Assembly (NCBI GenBank): GCA_022750115.1
Contig: JAKIWI010000006.1
Span: 62,001-126,000 of the forward strand
Origin: Thermoplasmata archaeon
GTDB taxonomy: Archaea > Thermoplasmatota > Thermoplasmata > Lutacidiplasmatales > UBA184
Direction: 5' to 3'
DNA: 64,000 nt
In this document: positions 24,370 through 33,026 of the stretch, piece after piece
Position numbering within the stretch: position 1 is the stretch's first letter
Layout of the letters: every line of letters begins with the position of its first letter
Position numbers and translations under genes: made by a program
Notes under the pieces: model-generated
Told to the model about the DNA's origin: nothing
The model's database searches: none
Seen by the model: only the letters and a program-made list of their open reading frames with translations

Positions 24370-27297
24370 ATGTCCGTTCCGCTGACGCTTCTGATCCCGA
24401 TCGCGATCCTCGTCGTGGTCCTCGGAGTCTCGGGACTGCTGGCGCTCACCCACCGCCTCACGTTCCGGATCGCGATGCGCAACGTGCGCCGCGGCGGATC
24501 GCGGACGATCCTCGTCCTGCTCGGTCTCCTCGTCGGAACGACGATCATCTGCGGAAGCCTCGTGGTCGGCGACACGGTCAACGCGATCAACGTCTACGGC
24601 ACGTACCTCGCCTACCACGGCGTCGACGAGGCGATCTACAACCAATCGGTCGTCACCGGGGGCTACTCGCCGATCCCCTACGCGACCTACCTGACGATCG
24701 CGCACGCGGCCCAGCAGGTCGCGGGGGTCTCGGCCGTCACTCCCATGATTTTAGGGACGACGACGGTCTTCGACAAGACGACGGGTCTGCCCCAGCCCGG
24801 CCTCAACCTCGTCGGCAGCGACGTCAACTCGAGCGGCGCCCTCGGGTCGTTCCAGACCGACTCCGGAGCGACGGTCACCGGACCGAACCCGGGCTCCGTC
24901 ATCCTCGACGACGTCGCCGCCGCCGACCTGAACGCTTCGGTCGGCGACCATGTGATCCTCGTGGGTCAGGCGAGCGTTCCGCTCTCCGTCCAGGCCATCG
25001 TCTCGGACACCGGCCGCGGTCTCTTCCTGTTCGGCGCCGACGCGTTCGTGGACCTCTCGACCGCGCAGGCCGTCGAGAACATATCGGGTCAGGTGAACTT
25101 CGTCTCCGTCACGAACACGGGCTCGGAGCAGGCCGGTGCGGCGAACTCGATGAACGTGAGCGCGCGGCTCAACACCACGCTCGCCGCGCTCGGCCTCGCC
25201 CCGATCCTCACGGTCCACGACTGGCTCGAGAACAACCTCACCCAGGCGAGCATGGCCGGCAGCTCGCTCGCGACCCTGTTCCTCGTCCTCGGCTTGTTCT
25301 CGATCGTCGCGGGGTCGATGCTCATCGTCGGAATCTTCGTGATGCTCGCCGAGGAGCGAAAAGGCGAGATGGGGATGCTCCGCGCCATCGGCCTCAATCG
25401 GCGCGAGCTCGTCTACGCCTACTATTTCGAGGGGCTTGCCTACTCGCTCGGGAGCGCGCTCGCCGGAACCGCCTTGGGCATCGGGGTCGGCTTCGGCCTC
25501 ATCTACGCCTTCGCGAAATTGTTCGCCGCGGGGTCGATCAGCGCGAACACGATCCTCGGTTCCTTCTCCTTCACCCCGTCGACCCTTGTGATCTCCTACG
25601 TCGCGGGGTTCCTCCTCACCCTCGTGACCGTGACCGTGGCCTCGGCGCGCGTGAGCCGGCTCAACATCGTGCGGGCGATCCGCTCGATCCCCGAGCCGCC
25701 TCCGCCGCTGAAGGTCTACACGTTCCTCGCCTACCTCGGTGGAGCGCTCGGGGTTGTCGGCGCGCTCCTGTTCGCGACCAGCTACAAGGGAACGACGGAC
25801 ATCTCGCTCCCGATCATCGGCGGCGGACTCATCCTCCTCGGGGCCGGCCTCCTCGGCTCCCGGTTCGCCCGCAACCGCCCCGTGTTCACCGCGACCTCCA
25901 TCGGGCTCCTGATCTGGGGCGGATTCGAGCCGCTCCACGCGGCCCTCCTCGGCACCCACCACACCGGCACGATCTTCGTGTTCTTCGTCGAGGGGATCCT
26001 GATGGTCCTCGGCGCCGTCATGTTGTACAGCTTCAACTCCGACGTGATCGTCCGCGCCGTCGCGCGACTCGTGGAGGGTCGGCCGCAGACCGTCCCCGTC
26101 GTGCGGATCGGCCTCTCGTATCCCAGCCGCCGTCCGTTCCGGACCGCGATCAACCTCACGATCTTCGGGCTGGTCCTGTTCACGATCGTCGGGGTCGCCA
26201 CGATCGGCTCCTCGGTCCAGGCCGGGCTCGATTCCGAGATCGTCGCCCAGTCCGGCGGCTACTCGTTCCTCGCGTACTCCCAGAACCCGATCCCGGACCT
26301 CCCGGGCGCGATCGCGAACAACTCGACGCTGGCGAAGGAGATCTCGACGGTCGTCCCGCTCGATGCGGGCAGCTTGTCGGCGACGATCGCGGGGTATCCC
26401 GGTCCCTACATCGACTCGGCGTTCTCCGGGCCGCTCGGATTGCCCGCGAGCGAGACGATCGCCGGCACCGCGAAGTTCAACTTCACGGCGACGACCAACG
26501 GTTCCTCCGCCGCCCAGGTCTGGGCGGAGCTCGCCGCGCAACCGAACGATGTCGTCGTCTCGAACCAGTACAATCCGGGCGGGTTCAACTTCGGTGGGGG
26601 CGGCCCCCACCCGGTCACGCCGATCGGCAGCCGATTCCTCCTCGCGAACCCCGACACGGGGGCGAGGTCGAACCTGACCGTCGTCGGGATCCTTACGGAG
26701 AGCTTCGTCGGCGGCTTCTTCCTGAACCCGGCGACCGCGACGAAGCTCGGCATCACGCTGCCGACCGCGTTCTTCCTCACGGTCGCGCCCGGCGTGTCGG
26801 CGACGACCGCCGAGCAGCACACGAAGGCCGCGTTCTACACGTACGGGCTCGTCGTCATCGACTTCGCCCAGGTGCTGCGGACGAGCATCCAGAACACCGA
26901 GGCGATCATCGGGCTCCTGGAGGTGTTCGTGGCCCTCGGCCTCGGCGTCGGCATTGCGGCGATGGGGATCATCGCGCTGCGCGCCGTCGTGGAGCGGAGG
27001 TCCGAGATCGGCATGCTCCGCGCCTGCGGATTCACGCAGGGGATGGTGCTGCGCTCCTTCCTCCTCGAGTACTCGTTCGTCGCGCTGCTCGGCATCCTGA
27101 TGGGGACGGTGCTGGGCATCGTGCTCGACTGGGACGCGAGCCAGGGTGCGGCGGGGCTCCTCACCTTCAGTATCCCCGTGGCGAACCTCGCCACGGTCGT
27201 GCTCGTCGCCTACGTGCTGACGGTGTTCGCGATCCTGGGGCCGTCCCTTAGGGCGGCGCGTCTTCCGCCGGCCGAGGCGATCCGCTACTCCGAGTGA
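24370..27297 (+). CDS. FtsX/MacB-type ABC permease, large double-FtsX protein
   Basis: 975 aa membrane protein. A first helix lies near residues 4-26 and a second near 47-66, followed by a periplasm-side MacB-PCD-like domain to about residue 290. The first FtsX core spans about 295-430 with EERKGEMGMLRAIGLNRREL as the coupling segment. Several more helices (about 455-560) and a second external domain lead to the second FtsX core near 850-960, which again has a coupling helix (VERRSEIGMLRACGFTQGM). Such proteins export lipids, lipoproteins or peptides. The last 49 bases overlap the convergent DedA gene. Substrate unknown. Confidence 0.88.
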   Translation: MSVPLTLLIPIAILVVVLGVSGLLALTHRLTFRIAMRNVRRGGSRTILVLLGLLVGTTIICGSLVVGDTVNAINVYGTYLAYHGVDEAIYNQSVVTGGYSPIPYATYLTIAHAAQQVAGVSAVTPMILGTTTVFDKTTGLPQPGLNLVGSDVNSSGALGSFQTDSGATVTGPNPGSVILDDVAAADLNASVGDHVILVGQASVPLSVQAIVSDTGRGLFLFGADAFVDLSTAQAVENISGQVNFVSVTNTGSEQAGAANSMNVSARLNTTLAALGLAPILTVHDWLENNLTQASMAGSSLATLFLVLGLFSIVAGSMLIVGIFVMLAEERKGEMGMLRAIGLNRRELVYAYYFEGLAYSLGSALAGTALGIGVGFGLIYAFAKLFAAGSISANTILGSFSFTPSTLVISYVAGFLLTLVTVTVASARVSRLNIVRAIRSIPEPPPPLKVYTFLAYLGGALGVVGALLFATSYKGTTDISLPIIGGGLILLGAGLLGSRFARNRPVFTATSIGLLIWGGFEPLHAALLGTHHTGTIFVFFVEGILMVLGAVMLYSFNSDVIVRAVARLVEGRPQTVPVVRIGLSYPSRRPFRTAINLTIFGLVLFTIVGVATIGSSVQAGLDSEIVAQSGGYSFLAYSQNPIPDLPGAIANNSTLAKEISTVVPLDAGSLSATIAGYPGPYIDSAFSGPLGLPASETIAGTAKFNFTATTNGSSAAQVWAELAAQPNDVVVSNQYNPGGFNFGGGGPHPVTPIGSRFLLANPDTGARSNLTVVGILTESFVGGFFLNPATATKLGITLPTAFFLTVAPGVSATTAEQHTKAAFYTYGLVVIDFAQVLRTSIQNTEAIIGLLEVFVALGLGVGIAAMGIIALRAVVERRSEIGMLRACGFTQGMVLRSFLLEYSFVALLGILMGTVLGIVLDWDASQGAAGLLTFSIPVANLATVVLVAYVLTVFAILGPSLRAARLPPAEAIRYSE

Positions 27298-27934
27298 GTC
27301 GCGGCGGGAAACCGGCGCTGACCACGCCGCGCCATCGGAGCGCGACGTAGACGAGCAGCACGACGATCAGGGCCACCGCGGCGTAGTCGAAATACCGGAA
27401 GGTCCCCTGGACCGAGTTCCAGTTGCGGCCGAGGACGACGCCCGCGTACAGCAGCGCCGCTGTGAACGGCGCGGCCCCGAGCGCGGTGAAGACGCCGAAG
27501 CGCTTCGGCTCCATCCGCGCGGTGCCGGCGGGGTAGGAGATGTACGCTCGCACGATCGGAAGGAGGCGCGCCAGGCCGACGGTCGATTCACCGTGCCGGG
27601 CGAACCAGCGGTCCATCTGGGCGAGATGTTTCGGGTCGAGCCGGAGGGATCCCTTCCCCGACCGCTCGATCCATTTGCGGCCGAACCGACCGACGAGGTA
27701 GGCGGCGAAGGCGCCGACCACCCCGCCCGCGAGCGCCGCGACGAACGCCTCGGGGAACGTGTAGACGCCCTGGAACACCAGGTAGCCGGCGAACGGGAGG
27801 ATCACCTCGCTGGGGAGCGGGGGGATCCCGAAGCTCTCGACGGCCATCAAACCGAAGAGCGCGGCGAGGCCGCCGGCGGTGAGCACCGCGGTGAGGAGGT
27901 TGACGACGGTCTCAATGATCGGGATGGAGATCAT
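27248..27934 (-). CDS. DedA family membrane protein
   Basis: 228 aa. The DedA/SNARE-associated domain begins with LMAVESFGIPPLPSEVILPFAGYL and contains the conserved AALAGGVVGAFAAYLVGRFG and ARLLPIVRAYISYPAGTARM motif (F/Y-x-R-x-x-P-x-x-R type). Proteins of this family flip polyprenyl phosphates or phospholipids across the membrane. It lies 21 nt downstream of a small unknown gene on the same strand and its 3' end overlaps the ABC permease gene by 50 bp. Confidence 0.88.
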   Translation of the reverse strand: MISIPIIETVVNLLTAVLTAGGLAALFGLMAVESFGIPPLPSEVILPFAGYLVFQGVYTFPEAFVAALAGGVVGAFAAYLVGRFGRKWIERSGKGSLRLDPKHLAQMDRWFARHGESTVGLARLLPIVRAYISYPAGTARMEPKRFGVFTALGAAPFTAALLYAGVVLGRNWNSVQGTFRYFDYAAVALIVVLLVYVALRWRGVVSAGFPPRLTRSSGSPRPAEDAPP

Positions 27935-27955
27935 GCTGGGTCGGACCCGGGGGTG

Positions 27956-28216
27956 CTAGCCCGGAACGCCGGGGCCATCGAAGATCAGTCGGAACGGGAC
28001 GCGCAGGGCGGCGTTCGTGCGGGCGGGGATCCCTTCGAACTCAAGCGGGGTCGTGCAGCCCCCGCAGGCGACGGCCGGCCGCATGCGGCCGAGCTCGATG
28101 GAGAGCTGGATACCGACCTCGATCTCGCGCACCGGCCCCGGGGCCCGCGCGAGCTCGCTGTGGAGTTGGGAAAGGAGGTCGTCCACCCCCGGGTTCCCCT
28201 CGGACGAGGCGCTCAT
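27956..28216 (-). CDS. Small soluble protein with CGGC motif, function unknown
   Basis: 86 aa, ATG start with a TATA box about 28 nt upstream (leaderless). The sequence has a helical N-terminus (GVDDLLSQLHSELA), a beta-rich middle and CGGCTTPLEFEGIPARTN near residue 51, which could bind a metal or form a disulfide. No family recognised. It precedes the DedA gene on the same transcript. Confidence 0.6.
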   Translation of the reverse strand: MSASSEGNPGVDDLLSQLHSELARAPGPVREIEVGIQLSIELGRMRPAVACGGCTTPLEFEGIPARTNAALRVPFRLIFDGPGVPG

Positions 28217-28239
28217 CGTCCCGAATCAGCCGTTGGCTC

Positions 28240-28248
28240 GGTATAAGG
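28240..28248 (-). promoter_or_regulatory. TATA box of the 86-aa protein/DedA operon
   Basis: CCTTATACC (minus strand) centred about 28 nt before the 86-codon gene. Confidence 0.5.
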
Positions 28249-28265
28249 GCGCGCGGTCGCGGGCT

Positions 28266-28814
28266 TCAGTTGCCCGAGGACGGCGTCTCGTCGTCGCCGG
28301 AGGACGGCGGACCCTTCTTGCCCGGCCCGCGCTTCAGGATCTCGCCGCTGATGCGGTCGAGCTCGCCCATCAGGGAGTCGATGTCCCCAGGGGCTTCGGA
28401 GCCCACAGCGGCGGCTCCGCCGGCGACCGCCACCCCGCCGCCCATCGACCCGATGTCGTCGGCGTTCTCCACGTAGGGGGCGGATTCGGCCGGGGCGGGG
28501 GACTCCGGTCCGGCGCCGCCGGGAGCGCTCGGATCCTCCCAGTTCGCAACCCCGCTCGTGGGGGGTTTCTGGCGGCGCCGTTGGAAGATCAGGGCGGCGG
28601 CGATGAGCAGGATGACGAGGGCGATCAAGCCGCCGATCGCCCACGTGAGGGGTCCGGGCCCACTGCTCGGGCAGGTCCCGTACGGACAGGAGGAAGCGGC
28701 GCTGACCGTCCCGGTCGCAGGACCCAGGGCGGCGGCGGCGACGACGGCGAGCATCGCCAGGGCGAGGGCGACCGGAACGACGTTCGCCCGGTGTGGAAGG
28801 ATACGCATGGCCAT
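28266..28814 (-). CDS. Exported single-span membrane protein, function unknown
   Basis: 182 aa from ATG 28814 (a second ATG is two codons on); this start follows the TATA box at 28857-28864 by a leader of about 20 nt and gives a clean signal peptide (RANVVPVALALAMLAVVAAAALG). After cleavage comes a short Cys-pair segment (SSCPYGTCPSSG), one membrane helix (LTWAIGGLIALVILLIAAALIF), a basic stop-transfer RRRQK, and a long cytoplasmic low-complexity tail with GPGKKGPPSSGDDE. Topology is therefore mostly inside. No family recognised. Confidence 0.65.
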   Translation of the reverse strand: MAMRILPHRANVVPVALALAMLAVVAAAALGPATGTVSAASSCPYGTCPSSGPGPLTWAIGGLIALVILLIAAALIFQRRRQKPPTSGVANWEDPSAPGGAGPESPAPAESAPYVENADDIGSMGGGVAVAGGAAAVGSEAPGDIDSLMGELDRISGEILKRGPGKKGPPSSGDDETPSSGN

Positions 28815-28856
28815 GCCCCGGCCCCGAGGGGCCCATCCAGAAAGGGCGTACCGCTC

Positions 28857-28864
28857 TATGTAAA
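28857..28864 (-). promoter_or_regulatory. TATA box of the 182-aa membrane protein gene
   Basis: TTTACATA (minus strand), about 47 nt before ATG 28814; predicts a start site near 28834. The rest of the interval up to 29060 shows no gene or repeat. Confidence 0.45.
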
Positions 28865-29060
28865 GGTTGGGCTCCCAGTTCGAGGTCGGCATTGTCGTCG
28901 TGCGCCTGCCCTTCGGGCGTCGTCTCGACACCCACCCCCCCGTGAGTCCCGAGGGCTCAGAACGGGGGTCGACGGCCCTCGGGCCGAATACCAGAGCCCG
29001 GGGGTCCGGACCTGCCGTGCCGTTCGCATTCCGCCGGTCCGTCCGGGCTATCCGAGCCCC

Positions 29061-29068
29061 GGAGGTGA
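29061..29068 (+). promoter_or_regulatory. Shine-Dalgarno site of the 142-codon membrane gene
   Basis: GGAGGTGA, 9 nt before the GTG at 29078, a strong match to the anti-SD and the main support for that start. Confidence 0.55.
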
Positions 29069-29077
29069 CCCCGCGCG

Positions 29078-29506
29078 GTGGCGATCCCCTACCAGGACGC
29101 GTTCATCGTCCTCCTGTTCGCCTTCCTCGGCTACTCGTGGTGGAGCGGTCGCAGCCCGCGGTACCTGCTCTACGGCGCCTTGATCCTCCTCGCCGCCGCG
29201 GCGGGGGCCGATTGGCTCGGCGAGCTCGGGGCGGCGAACAACCTCGCGCTCGACATGGTCCTCGCCCTCATGGGGGCGGTCGGGCTGACGGCTTGGCAGG
29301 CGCGCTTTCCGAGGGCCTCACGGCCGGTCGGGCTGGCGAGCGCGGACCCGCCACGCCCCGATCCGGCGCAGCCAAGTGAGGCGCCGCCCGAGCATCGACT
29401 CGACCACCTCGAGGGCCAGGGCGTCCCCGTGGTCGACGCTGCCCGTCAGCAAGACGATCCCCACGAACAGCACCGCGATGAGGAGCCCGAGGGCGGGCAG
29501 AAGTAG
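29078..29506 (+). CDS. Small three-helix membrane protein, 3' half antisense to flippase gene
   Basis: 142 aa from GTG 29078, supported by GGAGGTGA nine bases upstream. Residues 1-80 form three hydrophobic segments (DAFIVLLFAFLGYSW, LLYGALILLAAAAG, LALDMVLALMGAVGL). From about residue 81 the sequence is polar and low in complexity (PPRPDPAQPSEAPPE) and lies opposite the C-terminal coding region of the flippase, which is probably the constrained strand. The membrane part looks real; the tail may be unselected. No family recognised. Confidence 0.5.
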   Translation: MAIPYQDAFIVLLFAFLGYSWWSGRSPRYLLYGALILLAAAAGADWLGELGAANNLALDMVLALMGAVGLTAWQARFPRASRPVGLASADPPRPDPAQPSEAPPEHRLDHLEGQGVPVVDAARQQDDPHEQHRDEEPEGGQK

Positions 29507-30886
29507 GCCCGACGGCGCGAACGGGAGCACGGCGAACACCACCGCGACCGGTACCCCGGTCAGTACGACCGGGACGACGTAGTGGCGGCGGAACGGGTGT
29601 ACGCCGGCCAGAACGGCGAGCTCCACGATGGACAGGAGAGGATTGAGGGCGTTCGCGCTCGCCCAGGCGATCGCGGCCCCCGTCGCGCCGTAGCCCGGGA
29701 TCAGCGCGAGACCGAGGATCACATCGACGACGGCCGTGATGGCGGCGTTGTAGACGAGCAGCCGCGTCTGGCCGAACGACACCTGGGTCGCGGCGGCCGG
29801 TCCGACGAGCGTGGAGACGATCGCCCCGAGCGCGAGGATCCGGAGCGGGACGGTCGACCCTGTGTACAGCGACCCGTAGACGAAGCCGAGGGAGGCCGAG
29901 GGGAAGAAGAAGAACAGGAGGAACAGCGGAAGCGAGGTCAGTGCAACCCACTTCGTGGCGGTCGCGTAGGTGAGTCGGACCCCCTCCACGTCGTTCTCGC
30001 GCACGAAGCGCGCGGCCACCGGGAGGAAGATGTACGCGAGGGACCCGACCCCGATCTGCAACAGCCGCGCGAGGGTGAGGGTCGCCGAGTAGCTCCCGAC
30101 GCTCGCGTAGTGGAACGCCCCGAGCAAGAGGAGGTCCGCGTTCCCGGTGACGAACCCCGCCACGGCGACCGCGGCGAGCGGGATGGCGAACAGGTAGAGG
30201 CGCCGGGCCGCCGCCGGGGCTCGAGGTCCCTCGGGGAGGTGGGCGGGGAGCCGGCGCCGGGTGTAGAGGCCGAGCCCGACGATCATCAGCAGGTTCGCAG
30301 CGACGAACCCGCCGAGCGCTTCGGGGAACAGGAGCGAGTGCGGGGAGAAGCGGAACAGGACGACGACGAACACGAAGAACGCCGCCGGGTTCAGCACCTG
30401 CACGAACACGACGTTCGGCCGGACGTCCTCGAATCCCTGGAAGACGGAGATGACGAGCGCGCTCAGGATCGAGCAGCCCACCGCGACGCTGAACGCCACC
30501 AGCGTCTCGGCGAGGGCCGGCGCGTTGTAGAACTGGCCGATCAGCACCCCGGTCACGGCGAGTCCGGCGGTGAAGCCGATGGCCGAGGCGATCAGCACGA
30601 ACGAGGCGCTGCGGACGATCGTCCTCCGCTCATCGTCCCTCGGGGCGAACGGGAGGCTCCGCGCGACCGCCTGCGGGAGCCCGATCGTCCCGATCGAGGC
30701 GAGGAGACCCGCGAGCGCGACCGCGAAGGCGAAATCGCTCCAGTCGGCGAGCGAGAGCGTCCGGACCAGGACGACCCGCGTGAGGAACGTCGCGCCGACG
30801 TAGACCAGCGTCCCGAGGAGCATCAGGACGGTGCCGTGGGTGACCGAGTGGAGGCCACTGCGGGCCGACGGAGCTTGCTCGGCCAA
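29318..30886 (-). CDS. Polysaccharide flippase (Wzx/MATE-like, MOP superfamily)
   Basis: 522 aa with about 14 predicted helices and the typical opening GLHSVTHGTVLMLLGTLVYV then RVVLVRTLSLADWSDFAFAVAL and GLPQAVARSLPFA. Members move lipid-linked glycans across the membrane. The C-terminus after helix 14 ends VESMLGRRLTWLRRIGAW. Together with the GT-C-like protein starting divergently at 30978, it suggests cell-surface glycan or N-glycan assembly. Its 3' end overlaps the plus-strand small membrane gene by 189 bp. Confidence 0.85.
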   Translation of the reverse strand: MAEQAPSARSGLHSVTHGTVLMLLGTLVYVGATFLTRVVLVRTLSLADWSDFAFAVALAGLLASIGTIGLPQAVARSLPFAPRDDERRTIVRSASFVLIASAIGFTAGLAVTGVLIGQFYNAPALAETLVAFSVAVGCSILSALVISVFQGFEDVRPNVVFVQVLNPAAFFVFVVVLFRFSPHSLLFPEALGGFVAANLLMIVGLGLYTRRRLPAHLPEGPRAPAAARRLYLFAIPLAAVAVAGFVTGNADLLLLGAFHYASVGSYSATLTLARLLQIGVGSLAYIFLPVAARFVRENDVEGVRLTYATATKWVALTSLPLFLLFFFFPSASLGFVYGSLYTGSTVPLRILALGAIVSTLVGPAAATQVSFGQTRLLVYNAAITAVVDVILGLALIPGYGATGAAIAWASANALNPLLSIVELAVLAGVHPFRRHYVVPVVLTGVPVAVVFAVLPFAPSGLLLPALGLLIAVLFVGIVLLTGSVDHGDALALEVVESMLGRRLTWLRRIGAWRVRARQPDRP

Positions 30887-30946
30887 GGCCGCCCATCTTC
30901 CGACGGTCGGGTGAGGATGAAAAGGATGCCGTCGTCTCGGAAGGCG

Positions 30947-30954
30947 GGATAATG
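30947..30954 (+). promoter_or_regulatory. TATA-like element of the 682-aa membrane protein
   Basis: GGATAATG centred about 28 nt before GTG 30978; predicts a leaderless mRNA. Confidence 0.4.
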
Positions 30955-30977
30955 ACCCCCGCCTCCCATCGTGGGTC

Positions 30978-33026
30978 GTGACCCTCCCCGGACCACCGTT
31001 CGGGCTGTGGGCCTTGGGCCTGCTCCTCTTCGCCGCCGGCTCCGCCCTGGTGGGCGGCGCGGTCCGGACCGTCGCGCGCCGATGGATCCCTTCCTGGCGG
31101 TCGCTCGGAGCGATCGAGCGGCTCCTGCTCGACCTCTACCTGGGCGGCGCGGTCGTCTACGGCCTCGCCTTCCTCCCGCTCGGGCTGTTCGGTCCCGCGA
31201 CCTTCCCGGCGGTGCTCGTCCTCGCCTTCGTCGTGCTGTCGGCGGAGGCGGCTCGACTCGGGCGTCCTGCCGCGGGAGCGGCGATCGCGCGCGGCGCCGC
31301 GCGGTTCGTGGCCGCGGGTCCTCTGATCGCCCTGCTCGCGGCCGGAGCCCTGGGTCTCCTCGAACTCTCGGTCGCGATCTCGGTCCCGACGGGGAACACC
31401 TACGACGCGAGCCAGCTCGCGACCTACACGTCGCTGTTGATCACGCACCACTCGGTCCCAACCGACCTCACGGGCGTCGGGCTGGCGTTGCCCGTCGCCT
31501 ACCCGCAGGGGGCGGCGGCCTGGATGGCCACCGCCCAACTCCTGTTCGGGCTACCGCCGGCGCGTACCGCGCTGCTGGTTGCGCCCATGTTCTTCGCGCT
31601 GGCGCCTCTCGGGGCCTACGTCGTTGGCGACCGATGGCTCGGGGGTGGCCGCGCCGGGCCGGTCCTCGCGGTCGTGTTCGCCGTCCTCGCGACCTGGACC
31701 CGCTGGCAAGTCACCGGTAGCTACGATTTCGTTCTCTCGTTCCCGCTGGTCCTCCTCCTCGTTGGGCTCTCGAAGGACTGGACGGGACCCGCTCCGGTGG
31801 GCTGGTCCGACGCGCTCGCGTTCGGCCTGCTCGCGGGCTACGCGGCGGCGCTCAGCCCGGTTGGGGTCGGGTGGTGGCTGCTCGCGCTGCCGGTCGTGGC
31901 GGGGTTGGTGTCCGCGGTGCGATGGGGAGGTGCGGCGCGACGGTGGTTCGCACGCTATTTCGTCGCGGTCGCGGCCGCGCTCGCTCCCGTGTCGCTCTCG
32001 CTCGTCGTCGTTCTCTCCGGTCTCGGCCACATCGGTTTCGCGCCCACGCAACCGGGCGTCGGGACGATCGCACCCGTCGGACTGGGCGCTCCCCAGATCG
32101 TCGGCTACGTCGACCCGTTCCTGTTCGGAGGCGCGGCCGTCTGGCTCTCCCCGTTCCCGGTGCTGCGCGCGGAGCTCGCCATCCTCCTGGTCGCCGGCCT
32201 GCTCGTTCTCATCCTGCGTCCCGGATGGTTCCGTTCCTTCCCGCTGCTCCCGGCGCTCGCAATTGCCGGGGGAGCGTCCGCGCTCGCCTGGTTCGCCCTC
32301 GAAGGGCTGGCGGCGGACCACGTCCGGGCGTTCGAGTTGCTCGCCCCGCTCACCAACGGCGACGAACTCGCCGAGCTCCTGTCGACGGTCTACGCCGTCG
32401 TCGCCACCGTGCCGATCCTCGCGTTGCTCAGCTCGCCCCGTCCCGCCTCCCCCGATCCTCCCCCCGAGCCCCGACGGACACGACGGTGGTCCCCTGCTCC
32501 GTCGGTCACGGTGGCGATCGCCATCGGACTTCTGCTGCTGGTGCCAGGAGTGGCCGTCACGGCGACGCAGCTCCCCACCTCCGAACATGCGGTCTACGAG
32601 TCGTTCGGCAACGTCAGCGCCTCCGACTTCGCGCTGCTCGACTGGGCGAAGACCCATCTTCCCGCGGGCGCGCGGGTCCTGGTCGCGCCGGGAAGTGCCG
32701 CGGAGTTCCTCGTCGCCTACGCGCCCTCCATTCGGGTCCTGTATCCGATGGTCGAGGGGTTCGAGTACCCCAACACCACCTACCGCGACCTGCTCGACGA
32801 ATTGACCCACGGGACCCTGTCGCCGAACGGGTCGGCGGACCTCGCGATCCTCGACGTCGAGTACATCGTGGTGACCGGCGCGAACACCGTCCTCGCCAAC
32901 CCGCTCTCCCCGGCCCCGCTGCTCGCCGACCCGAACGGCTTTCCGATCCTGTTCCAGTCGGAGGATGCGTTCGTCTTCGCCCGCACGGCGGCGGGCGATC
33001 CGCCGTTGCTGGCCGCGGTTACGTGA
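30978..33026 (+). CDS. Large polytopic membrane protein, GT-C glycosyltransferase-like
   Basis: 682 aa from GTG 30978. About 12-14 hydrophobic helices fill residues 5-560, with an extracytoplasmic loop after helix 5 (VPTGNTYDASQLATYTSLLI) and a soluble C-terminal domain (about 580-680) holding SADLAILDVEYIVVTGANTV. The layout resembles GT-C-fold enzymes and oligosaccharide-processing membrane proteins that use polyprenyl-linked sugars, but no decisive catalytic motif was recognised, so the function is an inference. The flippase gene diverges from it 91 nt away. Its stop overlaps the korB gene end by eight bases. Confidence 0.6.
   Translation: MTLPGPPFGLWALGLLLFAAGSALVGGAVRTVARRWIPSWRSLGAIERLLLDLYLGGAVVYGLAFLPLGLFGPATFPAVLVLAFVVLSAEAARLGRPAAGAAIARGAARFVAAGPLIALLAAGALGLLELSVAISVPTGNTYDASQLATYTSLLITHHSVPTDLTGVGLALPVAYPQGAAAWMATAQLLFGLPPARTALLVAPMFFALAPLGAYVVGDRWLGGGRAGPVLAVVFAVLATWTRWQVTGSYDFVLSFPLVLLLVGLSKDWTGPAPVGWSDALAFGLLAGYAAALSPVGVGWWLLALPVVAGLVSAVRWGGAARRWFARYFVAVAAALAPVSLSLVVVLSGLGHIGFAPTQPGVGTIAPVGLGAPQIVGYVDPFLFGGAAVWLSPFPVLRAELAILLVAGLLVLILRPGWFRSFPLLPALAIAGGASALAWFALEGLAADHVRAFELLAPLTNGDELAELLSTVYAVVATVPILALLSSPRPASPDPPPEPRRTRRWSPAPSVTVAIAIGLLLLVPGVAVTATQLPTSEHAVYESFGNVSASDFALLDWAKTHLPAGARVLVAPGSAAEFLVAYAPSIRVLYPMVEGFEYPNTTYRDLLDELTHGTLSPNGSADLAILDVEYIVVTGANTVLANPLSPAPLLADPNGFPILFQSEDAFVFARTAAGDPPLLAAVT

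Noticed and set aside
23541..27251. 1236-codon plus-strand frame over the ABC transporter genes
   Set aside because: It is a different frame through two clearly conserved genes and has Arg/Pro-rich random composition.
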